Positions 1 through 7,904 of a DNA stretch of 12,637 nucleotides are shown piece by piece. The notes below the pieces were generated by a model that searched no databases, was not told the origin of the DNA, and saw nothing but the letters and a program-made list of their open reading frames with translations. Source of the stretch: Podochytrium sp. JEL0797 (Eukaryota > Chytridiomycota > Chytridiomycetes > Chytridiales > Chytriomycetaceae). Position 1 is the first letter of the stretch, and each line of letters begins with the position of its first letter. Location: NCBI GenBank assembly GCA_027596195.1, contig JADGJG010000780.1, positions 1 to 12,637 of the forward strand, read 5' to 3'. A program made the position numbers and the translations under genes.

Positions 1-39
1 TGCCAACGCCAATGGAAGATGAGTCATCTCTTTTTTTTC

Positions 40-1038
40 TCAAAGATTTGCATATCTGACAATTCCGAAACGCGCTTCTTCTTCAAAAAATACAGTAGTT
101 TGATCTGAAAATAAAGAACGTACATAATACGCATTCGCAGCCGTGACAGGATACTCAGCCTCTCTGCGATCCACCTTCTCATCCACGCGGCCCAGTTTGT
201 ACTTGAACGACGCGACTTGGGCTTCCAATACATTTGTCATGAACGTGCCGGGCTTGGGGTCGATGGGCAGGTATCGATACGCCAAACGCTCTGGATCCAT
301 GATGGAGGGGTTGTATCCAGATGTGGCAAGGACAGCGGCTGTGTTGCAGAAAGTCGCCCAGTGAGAATCAAAACAAAAAATATCCTTCAACAAAAAAAAC
401 ACTCGCAGTACCGAGCTTCTTTTGAGCCTCCGAATTCGTCTGCTTGTCCATCCACTTGTACTTTGGCAACGCGACTTGGAACGAATGGCGAATCGCCTGC
501 ATCATGGCATCCGCCCATGATCCGCGCCACCTCCTTCTCAGACCACACCACCTCCTTGGCCACTTTATCCCACTCCCGATTCCCCCCCATCACAATCTTC
601 AACGCGTTCGCAATCGTCCGTTTATACAGGCCTAACATGTTCGCGTTGCACGTTCAGTTTGCGATCACCCAATCCCAGCGTCGCCGTCTCCCACGGTAAA
701 AGAGACACAATCTTGTACAATGGATCCACAGGGTTCGGTTGCACGCCGATCGTAAAGAGCGTGCTCAGTCCCATCTCGTGTGCGGCAGACACGAGTTGCA
801 CGAGGTTCGTGGCGCGGAGTTTAGGGGTGGAAAGTGTTTATGATGGTGGGGAGTCACGAGTTTTTGGTTGAGGAAGGCGGCCAGTTGGTGTGTTGGGGAG
901 GCGGTTTGTTGGGATGGGGACAGGTCCGATGATTCCCCCCACACCCTTGATATCTTTGTTGACGAAAGCCCACCACCGTCCCCCGAATTCTGCCGCAGAA
1001 AGCTGCCCATGGTGCAAAAATCTTTGGCTGAACAGCAA
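40..1038 (-). pseudogene. M13 (neprilysin-like) metallopeptidase remnant, broken and incomplete
   Basis: Read on the minus strand, the fragments resemble the non-catalytic part of M13 zinc peptidases in the right order. About 835-650 reads LRATNLVQLVSAAHEMG then LSTLFTIGVQPNPVDP, like the M13 stretch with a leucine-rich helix, a G-x-x-x-LF strand and a following D-P. About 638-500 reads YKRTIANALKIV and then a V-W-x-E-K-E-V-A helix. About 355-145 reads IMDPERLAYRYLPIDP, FMTNVLEAQ, VDRRE and finally NAYY, which matches the VDR...VNAYY region just before the M13 active site. The HExxH zinc motif is not in the window and would lie beyond base 1. The pieces sit in different frames: a one-base change near 840, a stop near 640 (a 37-bp intron at about 686-650 is an alternative), and no usable acceptor before W355. 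The middle of the family domain is missing. The upstream end overlaps the start of the zinc-finger gene on the other strand. I infer a decayed copy; the family assignment is from pattern only. Confidence 0.45.
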
Positions 1039-2515
1039 CCAACGAGCGCAAAGGACCCAATTGGTCGGATCAGATGCTCCGCCCCGACCTGCAACGCGAC
1101 TTTCAACGACAAAAAGCAGCTAAGCGTTCATATTTACAGCCATCATTCGCTGCATGCCAACTTGAAGTTTCCTGGAGGAAAGAAAGGTTTGTTTCCAATT
1201 GGTATGAATTTTTTTTTGATTGATTTTGACCAACTTCTATTCAGTCCGAGTTGAGAGAAGTGCAGATGGCAGGGTCTATTGCATTTGTGGCCAAAACTAC
1301 ATCCTTGGTCGAACCTGCACCAACACGCCAACCATTGTGACGGAAAGCCAAACGCCTCCACTGCCAAACCCGCATCCGACGTTTCAGCTGCGGAATCCGA
1401 TTCGAACGCCAACCCGCCTTCAGCCCAACCCTCGCCTGGGGCCACTGGGACCCCCCAACCTCCCTCGAACGCGCCCGTGAGACATCGCGCCATCATCACG
1501 CAAATCATGCCCGATGATCCAACCCTGTCCTCCTCCGACCGCAGAGAAATTGATAATGCTGTTCTCGCTTTTTTTGGGCGACGAATCGGAAGGCGTGTGA
1601 GTTCCACCCAGAACGGCGATGTGGGGATTCCAGTTGATCTGGTGGGCCGTTTCCAAAATTAGGCGTACAAAGTGTTGAAGGAGTATTTTGTGGATCGTGT
1701 TGTGAACACGCTGGAGTGAGCAGGCGTTATGGTTTCAATTTTGTGTGGCTGCTTCAAAATATATGCATTTTCTTCGGGCAAATATTGTTGAAGCATTGGG
1801 TTTTCATGCTCATTGCGCGCGTGTGTAGGACAAACTGGAACCAAGAAACTCCCAAAACCAAGCAATGGTCATCCGATGCGGGTGTAGCTACGGCGCCGTA
1901 TTTCAACAAGTTGTTTGTCCTGTCGTCGGAAGAGGAGGAGAGTCGGAGGGACGCGTTTTTCGGGAACAGAAAGTAGACGGAAGCGTTCAAGTTTGGGTTC
2001 ATGGCGGTTCAATTTGAGGTATACTCATACGAAGGAGGATGTGGATTCAACGCGGTGACTTGGGTGGCTGAGAATTGGTGGAGAATGTTGCCGTTTTACG
2101 ATCGCGACCCGCGGAAGGGCACGTATGTGTTCGTGATGATAATGGGGTGTTGGAGGCTACGATCGAGTGTGAAAGTGGGGAAGGGGGGGTGGAGGACTTT
2201 GGGGTGCATGCGGAAAATGCATTTGGTGCGATGACCGGGGTTGTGATGAAAAATAATTGGGTTGAACGCGTGAAGGAGAGTGCAAAAAATGAGGTTTCCC
2301 TTCCACCTGCTTGACGAGGATAGAAAAGACTTTTGTCTGTCGCAGTGGGCCCAGCACCTGGTTGGGCGCAGAAACCATCTAAGACAACTCGTTTTGTTTT
2401 ATTTTCGCCGACACCAACAGGAAGCGATCGAGACGCGTCAAGCGACCGAAGTGGTGCGAGTAAATCTGCGAAGAGGCGGAAGCGAACGGGTAAATGTGTA
2501 ATAATCGTGTCGTAA
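1009..2515 (+). pseudogene. Two-finger zinc-finger protein gene, six exons, with one frameshift and one in-frame TAG
   Basis: Probably a nuclear, nucleic-acid-binding protein. Exons: 1009-1201, 1245-1596, 1663-1715, 1829-2018, 2084-2293 and 2324-2515. The donors include GTATGA, GTGAGT, GTGAGC and GTATAC, and the phases agree at every junction. Finger 1 (about 1076-1143) is C-x4-C-x12-H-x3-H (CSAPTC...HIYSH). Finger 2 (1281-1338) is C-x-C-x12-H-x3-C (CIC...HANHC), but it is intact only if the frame slips back one base at 1311/1312. The linker after it is rich in Ala, Ser and Pro. Exon 4 is open except for TAG at 1974-1976, flanked by FFGNRK and TEAFKFGFMAVQF; a single G-to-A change from TGG (Trp) would explain it. 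The tail is basic (SKSAKRRKRTGK), a likely nuclear localisation signal. The last intron (2294-2323, 30 bp) is very short and the least certain. The start at 1009 is chosen because the in-frame sequence upstream overlaps the peptidase relic; the frame itself stays open to 868. Either a recent pseudogene or two sequence errors. Confidence 0.5.
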
Positions 2516-2675
2516 TATCGGACGCGATATGAAAAAAGGTTCAACGGCGAAAATCGCCGACGCACAACAGCCACCAAAAGCGCCGCGTCAGAATCCTGAT
2601 ATCCGCGCAAATCAGCCACCAATTCTTCCCCTGGCATGACAAATGAATCTCATTAAACGCTTTCGAACCCGAAAG

Positions 2676-2694
2676 AATAAAAAATATGAATAAA
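2676..2694 (+). terminator. Paired AATAAA polyadenylation signals
   Basis: AATAAA occurs at 2676-2681 and again at 2689-2694, about 160-180 bp after the stop of the zinc-finger gene and just before the secreted-protein gene. The A/T-rich block could also serve as the promoter region of the next gene, whose ATG is at 2738. Confidence 0.4.
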
Positions 2695-2737
2695 AGGAAG
2701 CAGGGTGAGCATGCCAAAAAAAGCATATTCAACAAAC

Positions 2738-3463
2738 ATGCAATTCCTCTCCATCACTCTCCTCGCCGCTGCCGCTTTGGTCTCCGCCCACGGCCCATGC
2801 AAGCCTGAAGAAAACGGCAACTACGGATGCACCGACAACGTCCTCTGGCAGTGCGACGGATCCGAGTGGGTTATTCTCCAAGACTGTGGTTCCACTGGAG
2901 AACGCGTCTGCAAGTTTGACGTGAACCTCGGTGAAGGAGTTGGATGCTTCCCATCCACTCCCGTGGCTTCCCCCACTTCCGCGCCAGTCGTCACTGCCCC
3001 ACCTGCCACGGCCACTTCGGCTCCTGCCCCTGAGGTCACTTCTGCTCCTGCCCCTGAGGTCACTTCTGCTCCTGCCCCAGTCGCGACTTCTGCCCCTGCC
3101 CCACCCGTGGTCCCCGAAACCTGCTCTGCCGCTGAGAACGGAGAGTACAAGTGCAGCGGCAACGAGCAGCTCTGGATCTGTAACGGATCCAACTGGGTCT
3201 TGAACAACGACTGTGGAGCTTTGGGATACATCTGCATTTCTGAGGGAAGCATTGCTGAGAGCATTGGATGTGCTCCCCCTCCCCCTGCTGGACACGAGGC
3301 GTGCCCTGCTGAGATGTTTGGACAGTACCAATGTGTTGGTCAATCCTTGCAAATCTGCGCGTACGACCCGTGGTGGACTCAGATCGCGCAATGTGCTGAG
3401 GACCAGACTTGTGTGTCTTCGGGAGACTTTGTTGGATGCTTGCCCAACGCTGTTGCCGTCTAA
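2738..3463 (+). CDS. Secreted protein with three six-cysteine modules and a TSAPAP repeat linker
   Basis: A 241-residue protein from a single exon. It opens with a clear signal peptide (MQFLSITLLAAAALVSA, cleavage probably after residue 17), which is why ATG 2738 is preferred over the in-frame ATG at 2711. Three homologous modules follow, at about residues 21-70, 129-178 and 189-234. Each has six cysteines spaced roughly C-x9-C-x7/8-C-x10/11-C-x5-7-C-x8-11-C, with shared features G-x-Y-x-C after the first Cys, an aromatic before the fourth Cys, and a closing G-C. Modules 1 and 2 are joined by a Thr/Ser/Pro/Ala linker of four TSAPAP units, probably O-glycosylated. The layout, binding-like modules on a flexible linker with no catalytic domain, resembles small fungal carbohydrate-binding proteins; the G-x-Y-x-C...W...C pattern recalls chitin-binding CBM19. 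I infer a wall- or substrate-binding role without firm proof. It could also be a lineage-specific secreted effector-like protein. Confidence 0.88.
   Translation: MQFLSITLLAAAALVSAHGPCKPEENGNYGCTDNVLWQCDGSEWVILQDCGSTGERVCKFDVNLGEGVGCFPSTPVASPTSAPVVTAPPATATSAPAPEVTSAPAPEVTSAPAPVATSAPAPPVVPETCSAAENGEYKCSGNEQLWICNGSNWVLNNDCGALGYICISEGSIAESIGCAPPPPAGHEACPAEMFGQYQCVGQSLQICAYDPWWTQIAQCAEDQTCVSSGDFVGCLPNAVAV
3011..3106 (+). repeat. 24-bp coding tandem repeat (four units)
   Basis: Four consecutive 24-bp units start at 3011, 3035, 3059 and 3083. Each encodes an eight-residue unit ending in TSAPAP plus E, V or P. The second and third units are identical for their first 20 bases, which suggests recent expansion. 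They form the linker between modules 1 and 2 of the secreted protein. Confidence 0.9.
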
Positions 3464-3534
3464 AATTCGTTCCACTCTTTGTAATTTCTCATCTTACGTT
3501 CAATTGTGTATGTTGCTGTGATCGCTTTTTGATC

Positions 3535-3540
3535 AATAAA
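3535..3540 (+). terminator. AATAAA polyadenylation signal of the secreted-protein gene
   Basis: AATAAA lies 72 bp after the stop codon at 3461-3463, in a T-rich 3' untranslated region, at the position expected for a short fungal 3' UTR. Confidence 0.6.
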
Positions 3541-3698
3541 ATACCAATAATTTGTTCTTGAAACTTCCGCTTCCTCCACTTGGCTTTTCGCATGTACCTT
3601 CCCTTGGTCCGCCTCCTTGTAATTTCTTTGTAATGTCTCTGTGTTTTTTCTTGGTGGTGAATAAAATGCCAATACTAAATTTGATTTAGAAAGTCTGT

Positions 3699-3737
3699 TC
3701 CACGCGAACGTTATGCGGCTTTCCACTTTCGCGTGGA
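3699..3737. repeat. 10-bp perfect inverted repeat (stem-loop)
   Basis: TCCACGCGAA at 3699-3708 is the exact reverse complement of TTCGCGTGGA at 3728-3737, with a 19-base loop between. It lies inside the second unit of the 3' UTR duplication, ahead of the next gene. Confidence 0.6.
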
Positions 3738-3817
3738 CCTTCAAAGGATTGGAAATGAAAGAAAATTTTGGGAAAAACAGCGCCACCTACTTTGCCCCCG
3801 CACCCGATTCACACACA

Positions 3818-4005
3818 ATGCAAAGCTGGAACCAATGCACTTCACTGCCATACCTGAGCCCAGTGCCAAGTCCAACCTCAAGCTGCCAACTCGAGCGACC
3901 TACCGAGGCCGACGAACGGCAGTGCCACCCAAATTCTCAACGCAAGCGGTATGACTCCCAGGGGAAGGTATCCATCCAATACTAACGGTTTATTCTGTCT
4001 ACTAG
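3818..4005 (+). other. Probable upstream exon (to 3948) and intron (3949-4005) of the next gene
   Basis: A strong intron lies directly before the gene at 4034: donor GTATGA at 3949, a perfect TACTAAC branch site at about 3979-3986, and acceptor TAG at 4003-4005, with a second acceptor CAG four bases on at 4007-4009. With the first acceptor, the frame starting at ATG 3818 (or 3713) joins in phase to ATG 4034. With the second, the frame starting at ATG 3835 joins instead. Either join keeps the reading frame open, so the gene may have a longer N-terminus; a 5' UTR intron is the alternative. Confidence 0.55.
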
Positions 4006-4033
4006 CCAGCGCCACCGTGAGAGAAGGTTAAAC

Positions 4034-4777
4034 ATGGCCTGGGAATCCAGTTCGAGCTCACCGACAAGCTCAGCCACAAGTTCCCCCACAACCTCCGAGA
4101 CACACAACCAAGAGCCTGAACCCCTCGAGCTGCCGGAAACACCGTATTCCTCCCTCCTTCATCAAATCGTCGAACTCGCCGTCGAAGCTCGTTCGAGCTT
4201 CACGCTCTTTTCTTACCCAGCGTGGAACTTTCTCAACGAAATCATTTGCACCGCGAGCCCGCTGCCCACTGTCTGGAACTCTGAATACGTCCTGTCCTCA
4301 AGTGTATGTACCTCTCGAATGGGGTTGGTGACGGATTTGGTGCTCCGATGCATGGACTCGATCAATGCGGATGCGGGTCCGTTGGAAGCGTTTGGATGCA
4401 GGGAAGCTGTTGAGATGCATTTGAATCGCATCTTGGAGCTGCTTTATCGTGCCAGACAGGCGGGGTTGCAAGCTGAAATGGCGTCCAAGGCCGCGTTGGA
4501 GCGGGATGTGGATGTCGAATTGAGGACGAGTGAAAATCGCGACAAGATTGTGGAGTTGGCGGAGAGAGCGCTGAGTGCCAAGAATTGTCCGGTGGAGGTT
4601 CAGAGTTGTTTGGATGGGATTCTGTCCGCGGCGAAAGTGAAACAGGTGCCACACAAGAATGAAAACACTTTTGGGACAAGAGATGGGGACTTGGGCGATC
4701 AAACGAGTGACTCCGAACAGGGGGGGTGGGAGGAGATTGCGAGTGATGATGACGATGCCGAGTGGGACCTTTTGTGA
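4034..4777 (+). CDS. Protein of unknown function with a helical core and an acidic C-terminus
   Basis: A 247-residue open frame with a good start context (AAACATGG). I do not recognise the family. Residues 1-40 are Ser/Thr/Pro/Glu-rich and probably disordered. Residues about 41-200 look helical, with a leucine- and alanine-rich stretch (LNRILELLYRARQAG, then AALERDVDVELRT). No signal peptide or membrane segment is visible, so a soluble cytoplasmic or nuclear protein is likely. The last 30 residues are strongly acidic and hold two tryptophan motifs, W232-E-E-I235 and W244-D-L-L247; the latter is the extreme C-terminus. Such motifs fit Atg8-interacting (W-x-x-L/I with acidic flank) or kinesin-light-chain W-acidic ligands, but this is inference from short motifs. 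If the upstream exon is coding, the protein would be about 300-335 residues. The transcript probably ends at AATAAA 4974-4979. Confidence 0.75.
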   Translation: MAWESSSSSPTSSATSSPTTSETHNQEPEPLELPETPYSSLLHQIVELAVEARSSFTLFSYPAWNFLNEIICTASPLPTVWNSEYVLSSSVCTSRMGLVTDLVLRCMDSINADAGPLEAFGCREAVEMHLNRILELLYRARQAGLQAEMASKAALERDVDVELRTSENRDKIVELAERALSAKNCPVEVQSCLDGILSAAKVKQVPHKNENTFGTRDGDLGDQTSDSEQGGWEEIASDDDDAEWDLL

Positions 4778-4973
4778 CGTTTCTGTTTCGTGATTTGATC
4801 ATCTTATATATATTGTTAGGTAGTGGAGTCATTCTTCTCTCTTATTCGCTAAAATTTGAGCGTGATGTCTTGCGTTTTCGGAAAATTCGTTTGGATGGTA
4901 GGGAAAAAAGGAGAGAGGAGAAGAAGGGAATGCTCGCGTACTTGCTAGGCAAATGCCAAATGTAATAAAGGAG

Positions 4974-4979
4974 AAGAAC
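4974..4979 (+). terminator. AATAAA polyadenylation signal
   Basis: Lies about 200 bp after the stop at 4775-4777 and 55 bp before the kinase start codon. The only signal of this kind in the gap; the gap (4778-5033) otherwise shows only A/T-rich sequence, including TATATATA at 4805-4812, and a pyrimidine tract just before the kinase ATG. Confidence 0.45.
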
Positions 4980-5033
4980 GATTAGAAGAAGACGAAGGTT
5001 TTTGTTTTTTTCCGTCTCTTCGCCAAAATCGCA

Positions 5034-7904
5034 ATGCACAACCCTCTCCGCAAGCTCTCGGCAGCGTCCGTCACGGCCACCGCTGTTCCTGAAAAGCCAG
5101 CGGACGAAGTGTCGTTCTCGATGCGTCCCGAGGATTACGAGCTGGGCAATCCCATTGGTATGTGTGCTGTTGAGTGGCCCCCTGGTGCCTAAGCACGCTC
5201 GCTGCCTGGTTAGGATACGGGTCCTCTGCGATGGTGTACATTGCCAAGTACCTTCCGATGAACAAGATCGTTGCCGTGAAGGTGATTGATCTGGACTGGT
5301 TCGATCGTTCTCAGATTGACGAGTTGCGGGTCAGTGAGTTTGCCTCCCCTGCGCCGTTTGGCTTCCCCGTGTGCTGTGCGCCAATTCCCGGTGCATCCGC
5401 TGTCTCTCCGGATATCTCCGAATCGAGTACTGCGGGTGCCACGGGTGCCTCGTCCGATTGTTAAAAGTCACAAGCATCGTTTTGACTCGGCGCCAATCAC
5501 CATCACATCTAATCCAACACCCACCTATTACCTATTACATACTACAGAGGGAAATCCAAATCATGTCCCTGTCCCGCCACCCCAACCTCCTCCCCGTTTA
5601 CGGCTCCTTCGTCAACGGCGCCAAGCTCTTCATTGTGACTCCCTTCCTGAGCGCCGGTTCCCTCCTCGACATCATGAAAACTGCGTATCCGCACGGCATC
5701 GATGAGCAATGCATTGGCACCATCCTCAAACAGGCCCTTCAAGGCCTCGAATACCTCCACAAGAACGGATTGATCCACCGCGACGTGAAGGCCGGCAATT
5801 TGTTGATGGACGACGACGGGTTGGTGCAGTTGGCGGATTTCGGAGTCTCGAGCTCGTTGATGGAAACGGGGGAGCGGAAAGGGAATCGAAAGACGTTTGT
5901 TGGGTACGTGTGTTTGATTGCTTTGTACGTCGAGATTTGAGGCCAACTATTCTTTGGTAGAACCCCGTGTTGGATGGCTCCTGAGGTTATGGAGCAGTCT
6001 GGGTATGATTATAAGGCAGACATATGGTCTTTTGGAATCACGGCGATGGAGTTGGCGACGGGTCATGCGCCGTTCGCGAAATACCCTCCATTGAAAGGTA
6101 CTTGCACACTCTTTCTGGCTTGTTCCATCGCGATCTAACAATACGAAAACACCCAAGTGATGATGATGACGCTCCAGAACGACCCTCCGACGTTGGACCG
6201 AGAACAGACGTTCCATAAATATTCAAAGTCGTTCAAGGATCTAATAGACGCGTGTCTTCAAAAAGATCCAAACAAAAGGTAAATCGTCGTTTGATCTTGT
6301 CCCTGATGCTTCTGGTGCCAACGTCCCATGTTTTTTGAAATAGACCAACTGCCGAGAAGCTGCTTCAACTCCCATTTTTCAAGCTGGCGGTAAAAAAGCG
6401 CAACCATTTGGCAGTCGATTTGCTGCAAGCATTGCCACCAATTACACGTAGAGCGCATATCAAAAGTGAGTGCTGTTTGAACCTGAACTTGCGAGAAGAA
6501 GGCGCTAATGCTATTTTCTCAAAAACAGAAACCGCACCCGAGTTCAATCAAGACGTTCGTGGAGCAACTTGGGACTTCTCTTCGTCTTCCGAAACCGAAA
6601 GCTCCCCAGATGGGTCCAAGACGTTTGGCGACCTCTTGCCCCCCGTTGTCGAAACCCCCGCGCCCCCTCCCGTACCATACCGACCGGGAATGTCCCAAAC
6701 AAATGTAGTGTTCAAGCCGTCTCCTCTGACTGCTTCTGACGCTGCTGAGAGCCCGATTTCCCCCCAAACTGAAGCCGCCCCCGCGCTTCCTGCTGGGGAG
6801 TCTCCTCAAGTCGGGGTTGTGACGCCTTCTGCGGAAATCAAGAAAGGGCGGTTCAGTGTCACAGAGCAGCAACAGAAGGAGCGTCAGCAGGAGCAGCAGC
6901 AACAGCATCATGGTCTTGGGATCGAAGTCACGACGGGTTCGTCTTTGGTTTCGCCCATTCTTCCTCTCGATGGTAAGAGCTTCAAGTTGCACTTAGAAAA
7001 CACAATGTTGCATGCTGATTGTCTTCTGTGGTTTCAGGTAAACCGCGTTTCCCGACCAACACTGTTCAATCAGACTCGAGTACTTCCAGCAGTCCACAAA
7101 CCTCGGTCGGTGCGTCGTCTCCGAGGGCAAGTCGTTTTACGGTTACCAACGACCACCTTCCCGCCGCCGTTCCAATGGTGCCGATGGGCTCGACTTCATC
7201 GAATGGTGTGTTATTGTCCCTACTCAGCATGCGGGAGCAAAGTGTTTCTTAATCGTTTTTCGCAAAATCAGACAAGCGCAGTCGCTTCGAAGTCAACGCG
7301 ACTCAAGAAGGGCAACACGCTTCGGACTCTGCCTCCTCTCCATCCGGCTCTCTCACCCGAAGACCCGCGCACCTCGATTCCGCCCCACTCCTCTCGAGCA
7401 CGGACCCGCGACACACCAACTCGGCCACCTCCACCCGCAACAACAGCAACACCATGTCTTCGACGGAATCGAACGTGCTGCATGATCGGTTAGACACGAT
7501 TCAGAGACAGAATGGGGAGCAGCAGAAACTGTTGAATGATTTGATTAAGATGATGGCGAGTAGTGGGTTGGGGGTTCCTGTTGCGGCGGCGGCGGGGGGT
7601 GTTCCAGGGGTTGCTCCGGTGGATACTTTGAGGGCGATTCAGCAACAGATGCAGAGTCAGCAGCAGGGGTCTGTGGCTCAATCTGAGGTAACATTCTTTT
7701 TCACGGCTTGAGCAGAATTTGTTTTTGATATGAACACGAATTTCTCACTCTCCTGAATAGAATTCTGATTCTCGCGTTCACACGCTGTTGCAAGAAAACC
7801 GCGAGTTGAAGGAGGAAAACATGACCCTGAGGTTGAGGCAGACGGCATTGGAAACCAAGTTGGAAGATGTTCTGGCCCAGTTTGAGTCCATGAAGAAACC
7901 GTGA
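5034..7904 (+). CDS. OSR1/SPAK/Fray-like Ste20-group protein kinase with RFxV tail motifs and coiled coils
   Basis: Ten exons: 5034-5157, 5214-5329, 5548-5903, 5961-6097, 6158-6278, 6344-6465, 6529-6972, 7038-7205, 7272-7687, 7761-7904 (715 residues, all phases agree). A serine/threonine kinase that phosphorylates other proteins; OSR1/SPAK relatives act in osmotic and ion-transport signalling under WNK kinases. Seen: glycine loop GYGSSAMV (42-49), VAVK (K64), E82 in helix C, HRDVKAGN (157-164), DFG (177-179), and the activation loop [14 protein letters not shown], identical over this stretch to OSR1, in which T196 matches the WNK-phosphorylated threonine. [17 protein letters not shown] is also typical of the subfamily, and GATWDF after the kinase domain resembles its PF1 region. 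No CCT (OSR1_C) domain is recognisable. Instead the tail has a Gln-rich stretch (about 437-453), RFSV (433-436), RFTV (506-509), RFEV (534-537), and two coiled-coil segments (about 595-622 and 673-712). ATG 5034 gives an N-terminus directly ahead of the kinase domain. Intron 2 (5330-5547) is unusually long. Confidence 0.93.

Larger units (their letters stand above)
3478..3742 (+). repeat. Degenerate tandem duplication of the 3' UTR and polyadenylation region
   Basis: Two related units of about 125-130 bp, roughly 3478-3602 and 3616-3742. Both begin with TTGTAATTTCT (3479 and 3617), both contain AATAAAATRCCAATA (3535 and 3660), and both end with a similar block (CTTTTCGCATGTACCTTC in unit 1, CTTTCGCGTGGACCTTC in unit 2). 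The order is kept and the spacing differs by only about 13 bp. The second unit supplies a second AATAAA at 3660-3665. No gene is evident between 3464 and about 3713. Confidence 0.65.

Noticed and set aside
2047..2637. Open frame of 196 codons on the minus strand
   Set aside because: Antisense of exons 5 and 6 of the zinc-finger gene, with no recognisable motif. Kept only as a weak alternative, since the plus gene is damaged.
2729..3475. Open frame of 248 codons on the minus strand
   Set aside because: Exact antisense of the secreted-protein gene. Its Arg/Ser/Gly-rich text mirrors the Ala/Pro/Thr codons of the real gene, and the plus frame has a signal peptide and cysteine modules.
4805..4812. 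TATATATA as a TATA box of the kinase gene
   Set aside because: It is about 220 bp ahead of the kinase ATG and only 28 bp after the stop of the preceding gene, so a 3' UTR position is as likely. Not supported enough to list.
7019..7252. Short open frame inside the kinase region
   Set aside because: This is kinase exon 8 plus parts of its flanking introns, not a separate gene.
6408..7493. Single plus-strand open frame of 361 codons
   Set aside because: It is exon 6 and exon 7 of the kinase read through a stop-free intron and then into the wrong frame after 6972. The spliced model gives the RFxV motifs and coiled coil instead.
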